A DNA stretch of 34,440 nucleotides. It comes from Hyphomicrobiales bacterium (GTDB lineage: Bacteria > Pseudomonadota > Alphaproteobacteria > Rhizobiales > Aestuariivirgaceae). Of the stretch, positions 16,800 to 25,900 are shown one piece after another. Under the pieces are notes generated by a model. The model had not been told where the DNA came from, ran no database searches, and was given only the letters and a program-made list of their open reading frames with translations. Location: assembly GCA_026990765.1 (NCBI GenBank), contig JALXCV010000153.1, positions 1-34,440 of the forward strand, written 5' to 3'. A program made the position numbers and the translations under genes. Each line of letters starts with the position of its first letter. Position 1 is the stretch's first letter.

Positions 16800-17828
16800 T
16801 CAGTTTGATCCAACAGCCCGCAAGGGCGCTTCTTCTTTTGTCTGCCATTGACCAGCCAGCCTTTCCAGCTCAAGGCCAAGGCCTTCATCAATGACGAGAT
16901 CAGTAATTATTCCGGTACGCAGACCAGCCAGTGTCGGCCTGGCCTTGGTTTTGCCTGCTGCCATGGCAAATACTCTTGCCTTGCCAATAGCCTCAACATC
17001 AACGCCTATTGAATGGCGGGCAAGCCCTGTTTCAAGATGGTTGCCATCAATATCAAAAAAGCTGCCCATCAGATCACAGACAGCACCGGCATTTTTAAGT
17101 TCTGCACATTCTGAACCTGATGCCATGCCGGAAATGCGCAAATGTCCATCATCCTCAAGTGAGCCGATACCGGCAATATACAGATCACATTGCCGGGCGC
17201 GCCTTAACAGGCTGGCAACAGATGGCTGGCTTTGCAAAAGCTGTTTTTCCTGCATGCTGGTCACCAGATAGGGAACCGGCAGCAGATAGCCTTCAGCCCC
17301 AAGCTTGTCCATCAGCCGCAAAACCACATCATAGGGGTTGGCCGACAATTTGCGGGTCAGACTGCCGGAAATTGAAAAAATTGACAGATCACTGCGATTA
17401 ACCGGGCGCATTGCAGCAATCGCAGCTTTCAGGGTGCGTCCCATGCCGACACCAACCTTGTCGGCGATTTTTTTATCGGCAAACAGGGATGACAGCAAAT
17501 GCCCGCCAACCTGCCCGACAGCTGCGATTGAAGTTCCTTCGGGCTGGTCAGGTCCGATTATGAAAGGGGCGATGGTGCAGCTGTTCAGGTCAAACTGGTC
17601 AACAATTCGCTGTTCCATGGCCAGACAATCATCCGGGCGACCTTCAATGGTGATGCGTACCAGACCATCTTCGCGGGCCTGATTGATCAGGCGGTGGGCT
17701 TTGGCATTGGAAACATCAAGCCGTCTGGCTATTTCAGACTGGGTAAGACCGCCGACAAATGACATCCATGCGGCGCGTACTGAAAGCTGGTCAGACCAAC
17801 TGCGGGCATTGACAAGGTCATGTTTCAA
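16800..17828 (-). CDS. SorC/DeoR-family transcriptional regulator of nucleoside operon
   Basis: The 342-residue protein has an N-terminal helix-turn-helix (about 15-55; LTQSEIARRLDVSNAKAHRLI at 28-48 by segments) and a SorC-type sugar-phosphate-binding domain (about 65-330) with GVGMGRTL, SLTRKLSANPYDV and IAGIGSLEDDG. B. subtilis DeoR, a member of this family, is released from DNA by deoxyribose-5-phosphate, the DeoC substrate; the same effector is likely here. The start is a rare TTG at 17828: AGGT lies seven bases upstream, the frame is closed a few codons before, and no in-frame ATG occurs until residue 22, which would cut into the DNA-binding domain. As first gene of the operon it would control its own synthesis through the paired operators at 17865-17897. 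Confidence 0.9.
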   Translation of the reverse strand: MKHDLVNARSWSDQLSVRAAWMSFVGGLTQSEIARRLDVSNAKAHRLINQAREDGLVRITIEGRPDDCLAMEQRIVDQFDLNSCTIAPFIIGPDQPEGTSIAAVGQVGGHLLSSLFADKKIADKVGVGMGRTLKAAIAAMRPVNRSDLSIFSISGSLTRKLSANPYDVVLRLMDKLGAEGYLLPVPYLVTSMQEKQLLQSQPSVASLLRRARQCDLYIAGIGSLEDDGHLRISGMASGSECAELKNAGAVCDLMGSFFDIDGNHLETGLARHSIGVDVEAIGKARVFAMAAGKTKARPTLAGLRTGIITDLVIDEGLGLELERLAGQWQTKEEAPLRAVGSN

Positions 17829-17864
17829 TGCTGTTACCTACCCAAAGTTCCAGTTTTTGATGTC

Positions 17865-17898
17865 TGGAATTATTTTCATTTACTGAAATTATTTTCAA
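17865..17898 (-). promoter_or_regulatory. Nucleoside-operon promoter overlapped by two operator copies
   Basis: TGGAATTATTTTCA (17865-17878) and TGAAATTATTTTCA (17884-17897) differ in one base and start 19 bases apart. The second copy is an inverted repeat TGAAA-TTAT-TTTCA. Read on the minus strand, TTGAAA (17893-17898) and AATAAT (17869-17874), spaced 18 bases, form a good promoter, so one copy covers the -35 and the other the -10. Transcription would start near 17862, about 33 bases before the TTG start. B. subtilis DeoR uses ATTGAA/TTCAAT half-sites of similar character. Binding by the adjacent SorC protein is inferred. Confidence 0.6.
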
Positions 17899-17943
17899 CA
17901 GTAGATGGCAAAAGCTGCACAGTCAAGGCGAGGTTGTTGACAA

Positions 17944-17971
17944 CTTGAATTTTGCCTGCAAACTCCCATAT
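17944..17971 (+). promoter_or_regulatory. RpoH (sigma-32) heat-shock promoter of hsp20
   Basis: CTTGAA (17944-17949) and CCCATAT (17965-17971) are separated by 15 bases, which equals CTTG-N17-CCCATAT, a near-perfect match to the alphaproteobacterial RpoH consensus. Transcription would start near 17978, giving a leader of about 63 bases before the hsp20 ATG. Confidence 0.8.
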
Positions 17972-17981
17972 AGTAATTGTC

Positions 17982-18035
17982 ATGGTGCCGGTTTCGGGCC
18001 ATGGCGTTTATCAAGAGCTGCTTTTTGAAAGGGCT
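17982..18035 (+). promoter_or_regulatory. ROSE-like RNA thermometer in the hsp20 leader
   Basis: The leader can fold into two hairpins. The first pairs ATGG (17982-17985) with CCAT (17999-18002) and the inner CCG with CGG. The second pairs AGCTGCTTT (18016-18024) with AAAGGGCT (18028-18035), leaving one bulged G and a three-base loop, and it buries the ribosome-binding site AAAGGG (18028-18033), eight bases before the ATG. A TGCT strand facing the Shine-Dalgarno with an unpaired G is the hallmark of ROSE elements that control rhizobial small heat-shock genes. The fold is drawn by hand and the energy was not computed. Confidence 0.6.
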
Positions 18036-18041
18036 GTAAAC

Positions 18042-18470
18042 ATGTCAAGAATGTCACTTTTTTCCTCACCCATGTTTTTGGGTTTTGACGAGCTGGAACG
18101 GATGATGGACCGGGCGCAAAAATCTACCGGTGACGGTTATCCGCCTTATAATATTGAACGAATAGCTGATGAAAACCAGCATACAGAAAAATTGCGTATA
18201 ACCCTGGCCGTGGCCGGTTTTTCTGAAGATGATCTGGATATTTCACTGGAAGAAAACCAGTTGACAATACGCGGCGTGCAGGAAGATGATGACAGGGAAT
18301 ATCTGCATCGCGGCATTGCCGCTCGCCAGTTCCAGCGCACCTTTGTTCTGGCTGAGGGTATTGAGGTAGCTGGCGCCAGTCTGGAGAACGGCTTGCTGAC
18401 CATATCGCTTGAGCGGGTCGAGCCGGAAAAGATTATCAAGACCATTGCCATCAACAAAAAGGGAAGCTGA
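18042..18470 (+). CDS. Small heat-shock protein Hsp20 (IbpA-like)
   Basis: From the ATG at 18042 the protein has 142 residues and an alpha-crystallin domain (about 35-128). YPPYNIERI (33-41), LRITLAVAGFSEDDLDI (51-67), IAARQFQRTFVL (92-103) and LENGLLTI (114-121) are class-typical, and the C-terminal IAI (135-137) is the IXI motif that docks neighbouring subunits. It is an ATP-independent holdase that keeps unfolding proteins soluble. The open frame begins 30 codons earlier, but that would start upstream of the predicted transcription start; AAAGGG eight bases before 18042 supports the shorter form. A second in-frame ATG lies three codons later. The RpoH promoter and thermometer-like leader fit heat induction at two levels. 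Confidence 0.93.
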   Translation: MSRMSLFSSPMFLGFDELERMMDRAQKSTGDGYPPYNIERIADENQHTEKLRITLAVAGFSEDDLDISLEENQLTIRGVQEDDDREYLHRGIAARQFQRTFVLAEGIEVAGASLENGLLTISLERVEPEKIIKTIAINKKGS

Positions 18471-18471
18471 T

Positions 18472-18732
18472 ATGGATGATGTAATCAAATTCAACTCCAA
18501 TCTGACAGCGCATGAATTTGCAGCGCTTGGAAATGGAGTTGTTGCCTATATCCGCCCGCTTAGCCGCGACAAGGCGATGGAAATACTGGGGCCGGTGCCG
18601 GACATGCCTTCAGATATAAAACTGTTTGGATTGTTCAGTGCTGATGGAACACCTCTGGCAATCTCTGACAACCACGAAACGGCCCTGGCCAGCGCCTTTG
18701 AAAACGACCTGAACCCGGCATCTGTGCATTAG
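18472..18732 (+). CDS. DUF1150 family protein
   Basis: This 86-residue protein matches the DUF1150 family, small alphaproteobacterial proteins usually encoded next to an Hsp20 gene. The family-typical segment is HEFAALGNGVVAYIRPL (about 14-30), followed by LFGLFSADGTPLAISDNHETALASAFEN near the C-terminus in two shorter blocks. It starts one base after the hsp20 stop and its ribosome-binding site AAGGGAAG lies in the last hsp20 codons, so the two are co-translated. No membrane segment, signal peptide or catalytic motif is visible. A role linked to the chaperone or to heat stress is suggested only by the operon; the function is unknown. Confidence 0.85.
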   Translation: MDDVIKFNSNLTAHEFAALGNGVVAYIRPLSRDKAMEILGPVPDMPSDIKLFGLFSADGTPLAISDNHETALASAFENDLNPASVH

Positions 18733-18932
18733 AGCCAGACCTGACCCCTGTCGCGTAACAGTGGATTTATTTCAACGCGACAGGCGTCAAACAGTTTAAG
18801 TGCCAGAAATTTCTCCACATCAAAAAACTGATAATGCTGGTTCTCTACCCATCTGGCAAATAGTTCTGCGTCAGAGGTATTATCGACTTGTTTGAGAATA
18901 TGCTGTCCCCTGTCTGTGCTTCGCTTGGCCAA
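18729..18932 (-). pseudogene. Remnant of an IS5-type transposase
   Basis: The 67-codon minus-strand frame contains SDAELFARWVENQHYQFF, which resembles the N-terminal conserved block of IS5-family transposases (typical form ARWVENPYYQYFCGE). After it the usual GEEFF and SLTRWR segments are not seen and the sequence becomes unrelated. Nothing of the DDE catalytic domain remains nearby. The frame overlaps the end of the convergent DUF1150 gene by four bases and has no recognisable ribosome-binding site. It is best read as a decayed insertion-sequence fragment, not a working gene. I see no flanking terminal repeats or target duplication. Confidence 0.5.
18747..18784. repeat. 10-bp inverted repeat downstream of the Hsp20 operon
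   Basis: CCTGTCGCGT (18747-18756) and ACGCGACAGG (18775-18784) are perfect inverted copies 18 bases apart, starting 15 bases after the DUF1150 stop and lying inside the transposase remnant. It may serve as a transcript-stabilising or terminating hairpin for the Hsp20 operon (there is no T-run), or may be a leftover of a mobile element. Confidence 0.45.
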
Positions 18933-19012
18933 AGAAAAGCAGAGGGAGCTGCTTTTATATTACAAAGCCAATCTCAATTCTTCGCAATTGCGGTATCTCA
19001 CATGGGTTCCAT

Positions 19013-19043
19013 AAAAAAAACGCCACCTGAATGAGGCAGCGTT
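19013..19043 (-). terminator. Intrinsic terminator after trxA
   Basis: On the minus strand AACGCTGCC (19043-19035) pairs with GGTGGCGTT (19027-19019) in nine positions, two of them G-T, around a seven-base loop, and a run of eight T follows (19020-19013). It begins 26 bases after the trxA stop. Flanking A/T runs could let it act in both directions. Confidence 0.88.
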
Positions 19044-19069
19044 TTAATGATTGCTGAGTATAAAACTGA

Positions 19070-19390
19070 TCAGATGGCAGCTTCTATCCATTCGGCGATT
19101 TTGCCTTTGGGGTTGGCGCCTACCTGTGTGGCTTTTACTTCGCCGCCATTGAAAATCATCAATGTCGGGATGCCGCGCACGCCGTATTTGGAAGGGGTGG
19201 AAGGGTTGTCGTCAATGTTGATTTTGGCAACCTTGATCTTGCCTTCATATTCCTTTGCCAATTCTTCCAGTGATGGGCCGATCATCTTGCATGGGCCACA
19301 CCATTCAGCCCAGAAATCAACGACTACAGGACCGTCAGAATTCAATACATCTTCTTCAAATGATGCGTCAGACACTTTGATAGTTGTCAT
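19070..19390 (-). CDS. trxA: Thioredoxin
   Basis: The 106-residue cytoplasmic disulfide reductase has the active site WCGPC (residues 31-35) within [22 protein letters not shown], the buried-aspartate segment VVVDF, the cis-proline segment RGIPTLMIF (73-81) and the normal thioredoxin length. GAGGT five bases before the ATG supports the start. It lies 100 bases downstream of addA on the same strand; a weak promoter candidate in that gap and a strong terminator behind it allow a separate short transcript. The addB-addA-trxA order recurs in rhizobia. A perfect six-base-pair hairpin (CAGCGA/TCGCTG, 19412-19426) sits in the leader. Confidence 0.98.
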   Translation of the reverse strand: MTTIKVSDASFEEDVLNSDGPVVVDFWAEWCGPCKMIGPSLEELAKEYEGKIKVAKINIDDNPSTPSKYGVRGIPTLMIFNGGEVKATQVGANPKGKIAEWIEAAI

Positions 19391-19444
19391 GAGAACCTCT
19401 TTTGTTCAAATCAGCGAATATCGCTGCTTTTCTTTTCGTTTGAG

Positions 19445-19473
19445 AACGTAAGTTGTCAAAGGCCCGCGGTCAA
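19445..19473 (-). promoter_or_regulatory. Candidate trxA promoter
   Basis: On the minus strand TTGACC (19468-19473) and TACGTT (19445-19450) are 17 bases apart. The -35 is good and the -10 weak. A second TTGACA nearby (19453-19458 region) lacks a matching -10. Confidence 0.35.
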
Positions 19474-19489
19474 GATGTGAAGGGTAAAA

Positions 19490-22400
19490 TCATGGCAAAA
19501 ATGCTTCATCAAGCTGTGAAGTGCTGATCGGCATCAATCGGGCATCATTCGTCCACAACAGGGCAGTGTGAATCTCATGTGTTGGATAAATCTTTGCCAT
19601 GGCGTAACGATATGCAGCCAGCTGGCGGATATAGTTTTGCGGCACATCCTTGGGGTTTAAAGGGGCGGGGCGGTTGGTTTTATAGTCTATTATCAATACT
19701 TTGTCATCATCCACACAAAGCCGGTCAATCTGCCCGGCAAATGAAAATGACCGGCCATCTCCCAACTCGACCTTCCCGGCAACAGGCACTTCAGCCTTGC
19801 CTTTGGCAGAAAATACATCGGCAAATTGCGGATCATCGACTAATGCCATGACTTCATTCAGCATCTGCGAACGCTCGCCTGCTTTCATCTCGCGGGCGAA
19901 TCGCTCCAGATAGGAACTGGCGGCCCGGCGGCGATCAGAACTTGCAATATCAGGCAGATATTGCAGCAATTTGTGAATATGGTTGCCACGGATAAAGGGT
20001 GATGTCTGTTTGCCGGTATCAGGCGAGGCAATCTGCTCATCATCTGCCCCGCCATCCAGCATTCCCAGCCTTGAAGGTGCATGCCACGGTGTCGGCTTGC
20101 GCATCTTTTCAGGCATGGTGAATATCCAGTCAGGCAGCGCGGTGCCTTTATCAGCTGTTATGTCCGTGCTGGCTGTGGGTTTTTGACGGGCCGGTTGCCG
20201 GTTTTCCATGCGCCAGACAGTCTGGCCATCAATACTGGTTTTATATTCATCCTTGCACAGAACATCACTGACGAGTTGATACCAGCAACCTTCTTTTATA
20301 TCCCGGCTCCCCTTGAAGCCGCCAATATAAAGCCGGTCGCTGGCACGGGTCATGGCCACATATAACAGTCGGTGATATTCCTCTGTCTCCTGTTTGAGAA
20401 ATTCTTCTTTCAGCCTGTCAGTATAATCGGTTTTGGCAATGTTCCACACCGGAATGTCATTATCACCCAGCATCAGTTTTGGCACCTGTTTGCCATCGGG
20501 CTTTGAACAGGTATCGGGCATGATGACAATTCTGGCTTCCAGCCCCTTGGCTCCATGTACGGTCATTATCCTGACCTCACCGGCGCTCTGGTCCATATCA
20601 CGCTTGATATCAATATTGCTGGCGGTTAACCAGTCAGCAAAGCCCTGCAGGGACGCGGTGCCGCGATCCTCAAAATCAAGTGCCAAAGACAGCATGGCAT
20701 CAACCGGTTCCAGCGCCTCACTGCCCAGACGTGCGACAATTGCCGCGCGCCTGTTATCTTCAACCAGAACCCCGGATAAAAACTCGTAAGGTCTGCGGTT
20801 TTCAGCTGCTTTTAACCAGCCCTGAAGCAGGTTGTTGGCTGTCTGGTAGCCTTGCGATCTGGCAAAGATTTGCCACAGGCTGTTCTCACCGCGATCAATT
20901 GCCAGATCAATCAGGTCACTATCATCTATTGCCGTTCCATCATCACGTGCCAGCAGGGGAGATTTCAACAATCCGGCGAAATTGAGATCATCATGCGGCA
21001 GCAGCACAAACCGGATCAGTGCCAGAAGATCCTGCACTGCTATATGCTGGTTGAGCTTTAGCCGGTCGGAACCGGCAACCGGTATATTGGCCATTTTGAG
21101 CGCCCGCACCATGGCATCCATAAAGGTGGTCCGGGTGCGCACCAGTATCAGGAAATCGTCCGGGCGCAATGGTCGCTCATTGCCATCTTCACCAATGATG
21201 GTCTCACCAGATTTTAGCCAGTAGCTGATTTTACCGGCTATCTTGCGGGCCAGCAGGTCACGCGCATTAAGTGAGGCATCAATTTTTTCATCCGGTTGCC
21301 AGATTGAGGTCTTTTGCGGCTGTTCAGCCTCAATTAACGGCCATATTTCGACCAGACCGGGGCTGGCCGAGCGAACTGCTGAATGTATACATTCTCCCAC
21401 ACCGCTGGCAGCTGGCAGATTTTCAAACACCGCATCCACGCTTTCTAGCACCGGCACCACCGAGCGGAATGATACCTGAAACGGTATGGTTTCAAATTTC
21501 CCGGTAACAGATGAAAAATGCCGCTGCATTTCATCAAAGCCGTCAGGTGATGCACCCTGAAACCGGTAGATTGACTGTTTGCGATCACCAACAGCAAATA
21601 CTGTGCGGTTGATATCTCCGCGCGCGCCCAAGCCGGAAAAGAAATCATCAGCCAGAAACCGGATGATCTGCCATTGCTGCGGACTTGTATCCTGGGCCTC
21701 ATCCACCAGAATATGATCAATCCCCCCATCCAGCTTGTACAATACCCAGGCTGCATCTGGCAGGTTTTCAAACATTGCCAGCGTCCGCAGGATCAAGTCA
21801 TGATAATCATGTCTGCCCATGGCCAGCTTGGCTGCTTCATAATTGCTGACAATCTCACCACCTATCTCAATCAGTGCATCTGTGGCATCGCGAACCTTTA
21901 TGGCATTAAGCTTGTCCAGAATTGTCAGCATGATTTCCTGCTGCTCCAGCAGGAACTGGCGCACCGAAGGATTTGCTTCGGCAAATTTCCTGGGGCATAG
22001 GCTGTTTGCTGCTTTTGGTTTGCCACGTGCAGTCAGTACCAGTTTTTGGAAAAGCATATAAAAACTGTCTGCTGATTGCTCATTCAGCATTTGCCAGATG
22101 ATTTCAGCCTGCCCCTGACAGGTTTTTGTTTTGTCGAGCCGCAGGATTTCATAATTGTCTTGATAAGCCTGACGGTCAAAATTGCGGGCGCTATGGGCAA
22201 TGAGATCATCACCGCTGATGCTTGCATCAATTCCCAGATGTTCAGCCAGTATCTGCCTTGCATTTTCCCGAAGCTGCGGGTTTGAAAACAAGCCTTCCAG
22301 CTCGGCCCGCTTTGCCAGCAGGTTGCGCAAAATTGCATTAAAGCCGTCAATCCCCCCGGCATTGCGGACAATTCTGGACAGGGCAGCGATCTTGTCTGCA

Positions 22401-22921
22401 TCACCTGACTGGCTGATAGCAGTTAGAACCCTGGCCTTTTCATCTTCCAGCAATTGTACAGACTGGCGATCTTCCAGCACCTCAAATCCCGGCGTGATGC
22501 CAGCTTCAACCGGAAACCGGTGCAATAATTGTTCGCAAAACGCATGGATGGTCTGCACCTTCAAACCACCTGGGGTTTCCAGCGCCCTTGCAAACAGCCG
22601 GCGCGGTTCTGCCAGTTCATCAGCCTTGAACCGCACATGCCCGGTTTTTATATGGATGCTTTCAATCAGGGTCTCATCATTCATTGCAATCCATTCAGCC
22701 AGCCGTTCAAATAACCGGGTTGACATCTGGGCAGCAGCGGCCCTGGTATAGGTAAGACACAGAATTTTTTCCGGCGGTACTCCGCTCAGCATCAGCCTGA
22801 TAACCCGGTTGACCAGCACATGGGTTTTTCCCGATCCGGCATTGGCCGACACCCAGGCTGAAATATCAGGGTTTGATGCCCGGTTCTGGCTATGGCTGGC
22901 TATGGCTTTATGATCAGTCAT
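19490..22921 (-). CDS. addA: AddA, helicase-nuclease subunit of the AddAB recombination complex
   Basis: AddA is the active helicase and one of two nucleases of the AddAB enzyme, which resects double-strand breaks for RecA loading, the alphaproteobacterial counterpart of RecBCD. From the ATG at 22921 it has 1143 residues. N-terminal UvrD-type motifs include Walker A ANAGSGKT (26-33), LTYTRAAA (56-63), motif II VDEAQD (406-411) and GDRKQSIYRFQGA. The C-terminal RecB-type nuclease domain has His in RGNHIHKLL and Asp1066, Asp1079 and Lys1081 in FAGQID...IIDYKT. The frame is open 73 codons further upstream, but only this ATG has a well-spaced site (AAGGG, six bases). It overlaps the addB stop by eight bases. 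Confidence 0.95.
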   Translation of the reverse strand: MTDHKAIASHSQNRASNPDISAWVSANAGSGKTHVLVNRVIRLMLSGVPPEKILCLTYTRAAAAQMSTRLFERLAEWIAMNDETLIESIHIKTGHVRFKADELAEPRRLFARALETPGGLKVQTIHAFCEQLLHRFPVEAGITPGFEVLEDRQSVQLLEDEKARVLTAISQSGDADKIAALSRIVRNAGGIDGFNAILRNLLAKRAELEGLFSNPQLRENARQILAEHLGIDASISGDDLIAHSARNFDRQAYQDNYEILRLDKTKTCQGQAEIIWQMLNEQSADSFYMLFQKLVLTARGKPKAANSLCPRKFAEANPSVRQFLLEQQEIMLTILDKLNAIKVRDATDALIEIGGEIVSNYEAAKLAMGRHDYHDLILRTLAMFENLPDAAWVLYKLDGGIDHILVDEAQDTSPQQWQIIRFLADDFFSGLGARGDINRTVFAVGDRKQSIYRFQGASPDGFDEMQRHFSSVTGKFETIPFQVSFRSVVPVLESVDAVFENLPAASGVGECIHSAVRSASPGLVEIWPLIEAEQPQKTSIWQPDEKIDASLNARDLLARKIAGKISYWLKSGETIIGEDGNERPLRPDDFLILVRTRTTFMDAMVRALKMANIPVAGSDRLKLNQHIAVQDLLALIRFVLLPHDDLNFAGLLKSPLLARDDGTAIDDSDLIDLAIDRGENSLWQIFARSQGYQTANNLLQGWLKAAENRRPYEFLSGVLVEDNRRAAIVARLGSEALEPVDAMLSLALDFEDRGTASLQGFADWLTASNIDIKRDMDQSAGEVRIMTVHGAKGLEARIVIMPDTCSKPDGKQVPKLMLGDNDIPVWNIAKTDYTDRLKEEFLKQETEEYHRLLYVAMTRASDRLYIGGFKGSRDIKEGCWYQLVSDVLCKDEYKTSIDGQTVWRMENRQPARQKPTASTDITADKGTALPDWIFTMPEKMRKPTPWHAPSRLGMLDGGADDEQIASPDTGKQTSPFIRGNHIHKLLQYLPDIASSDRRRAASSYLERFAREMKAGERSQMLNEVMALVDDPQFADVFSAKGKAEVPVAGKVELGDGRSFSFAGQIDRLCVDDDKVLIIDYKTNRPAPLNPKDVPQNYIRQLAAYRYAMAKIYPTHEIHTALLWTNDARLMPISTSQLDEAFLP

Positions 22922-25900
22922 TGCCATCCCTTTGCAAGTGGAAATATGCCCATTCACGCCATCTCGACAAATAATCAAATTCGCGCTCGTTTCTTGCATC
23001 CTTTGGCCCGGTATTGGCTGTATAGGAGCTGTCATGCGCAAGGTAATGCGAAACCAGCATTGCCATTCCCTCAGCAGCACTGGTAATTGCCTGATCACTC
23101 CTTTGGCTGTTATGGAGTTTTGTTTCTCCTGGAACAGCATTGCCGGAAAGCTTGATATAGGTCAGTTCAGACGGGGTTTGCGCCTTGATACCGGCAAATC
23201 CGCCATTGGCCGCAATCCAGCCTTCAAGTAATAGCTGGGCTGAAAAACTGTCTTTGGTTTCATCAAAGGATGGCGCAGAGCCGGTCTTGTAGTCGATAAT
23301 ACGGATATTGGCATTTTCCAGTTCATCAATCCGGTCGGCCCTTGCTGTCAACTGGCAGTTTTTGCCACCGGCAACAAATTCTGCCATGCCATCAGCTTCA
23401 GTGTGGATGTTTTTCAGACCTTTGCGCAATTTCTGTTCATTTTCAATGAACCAGTCAGCCATGGCCGCAAGCTGGGCTGCATAAAATCCAGCCAGTGCCC
23501 TGTCATCAAAAAACTCCAGCAATGCCTTGTCCAGTTCACTTTTCACCCGATCTTTGGCATCAGCGGGCAAGTCTTTCGGCCATGTTTTGCAGAACTGCTC
23601 AAGTGCCTTGTGCACCATCAGGCCGCGTTCAGCTGGCCCTTGTGAACGTGTCAGTTCATTCAGCGGTTTCAGTTTAAGGATTTTGTTGGCAAAAAACTCA
23701 TATGGATTTTGCACCAGCTTGTCGATGGCGGTAACAGAAAACCTTGTCGGGCGCGATTGCACAGGCGGTATTGGTGCCGGGCGCTCAACCGGAATTACCT
23801 GATCACTTCTGTCCAGCCCTTGCGCCCATTCAATCCATGGAAATTCTGTCCTTGCCTCGACTTCAGATGCTGATAGCAATGCCTGTAATCGGGTCAGCCA
23901 GCGAGAGGCAACCGCCGGGCTGCCATCAATCTTGCCAGAACTGGTCAAAAAGCTTTTCTTGTTGCAAAATCCTTGAACGAAATCATGGGCGCTAAGGCCA
24001 ATACGGCGTTCTGGAACCGGAATGCCGATATTTACCGATTGTGGCCGGTTCAGCCATGGATCAGTCCGGGCTGCCATTGGCCAGACATTTTCATTCAACC
24101 CCCCCATAATGATGATATCACTGGCAATCAGCCGGGCTTCCATCAATCCGTAAATTGCCAGATCAGGATGTTCGCTAAAGCGCGGTCGAACCGGGGTCTG
24201 GGCCAGCATTGACAGTAACAGGCTGGCATAGTCGTTAATTGTCAGATCAGGGCAGTCATCGCTTTCATCCAGCAGTGACTGCATCAGCATCAATAATTGT
24301 TCACCAGCCTCACCGCGCCAGATTTGCGACTTTTGATCCAGCTTTTTGCAAGCCTCAAGATGACACTCGACAAGCTGTTGCAGCCTGTATTGCCCACCGG
24401 TTGCATAACATTGCTCCAGCGGGGCAAATATCTCAGCCAGTAATGATGCCTGCTGTCTTGTCAATTTCCAGTCTGCATCACCAAGGCGTCTGACTGTCGG
24501 ATGCAGATGTTTTTGATCGGCCAGACATTGTTGCTGGTTTTCGGCAATTGACCTGAATTCAGCAAGGTTCTGCCAGCTTTTGCCTGATCGCAAAATTGCA
24601 GTTTCAAGTGCCAGATAATCGCCAATATCACTATATGGATGCGATAGCATGGCCTTGATCGCTGCCGGTTTGAATTTGCTGGCGGCAGTATCAAGCACCA
24701 GCCGGATGAATATTCCCTGGGTTGAATTGGACAAAGGCTCACCAGCTGAATCATCCACCTCAATCTGCCAGCGGGCCATGGCAGCCTTGACCTTTTGTGC
24801 CAGCCGCCGGTCAGGAGTTATCAGGGCGGCCTTTTGCCTGTCATTTATGGCCTTGCGCATGATCAGGGCAATTATTGCAGCTTCCTCACTTTGCTCGCCA
24901 GCCTTGATCACGCTGACACCGTTCATGGCTCTGGCAATCCTTCCCGGATTTTCGGCAAGGGCTGATCGCCATTGCTGGGTAGTATCAGCCGGGCGCATGA
25001 TTTCACCGGCCAGCCAGATGCGATCAGTGCTTGCGACTTCACCATCGATTTTTGGCAGTGGTTGCACCTGTTCGCGATCTGCCTTCATCCCGGACAATAA
25101 CTCGCGCATCCCGAATTGCGGATGATGTTCCTTCATGCTTTGCCAGCTTGCATCATCCATATCAGTATCAAGACCGGGCAGGATAACCGCGCCATTATCC
25201 AGATGCGCAATGACCGATAATAGCTGGGCGGTTGCCGGTATCGAACCGGTGGACCCGGCAGCTATTACCGGACCTTTCGAGCCGTGCTGCATCAACTGGC
25301 GGGCATAATTCTGCATCAGCCGGGAACGGCGTTCCATCGGCCCGATCATGCCGCGCTTTTCCAGTTCCTTGGGCAATTGTTCAGAGATGATTTTAAGAAA
25401 ATCCCTTGCTGCCTGCTGATGCCCGGCAAAATCTCCTTCAAACAACTCGACCAGATCAGCCAGCACCGCTTCATGCGTATCCAGCCGGTCTGCCAGTTGG
25501 GCCAGGGATCTGGCCAGATCAAAAATCTGGGCAGATGCCGAGCGGATTGTCTCAGCCAGCATGGTATCTGGATTGTCACTGACCCACTGCCTGATCATGC
25601 CGGCCAGAATGAACTGTCTTGACAGTCCAGAAATGGCCGGTGGTAGCTCAAAATTGTCCTCAAAACCGCTTTCAGAGGTAAACAGGGCCGCTTCCTCATC
25701 ACTGTCACCCAATGTGCGGATTGACGGCAGCAACTGGTTTGAAGTCTCATCTGCTGCCAGAAAAGCTTCAATCAGTGAACGCGCGGCCCTTCTGGTTGGC
25801 AGCAATATTGTCCATTCCGTCAATTCCAGCGGATCACCGCTGAGGCTGATATGGTCAAAAATTGCATTGGTTTTAATGGATTTTACCAAAGCCGGCAAAA

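Noticed and set aside
22182-22751. Plus-strand open frame of 189 codons opposite addA
   Set aside because: Serine- and arginine-rich composition typical of a reverse-frame shadow; addA motifs on the other strand are intact.
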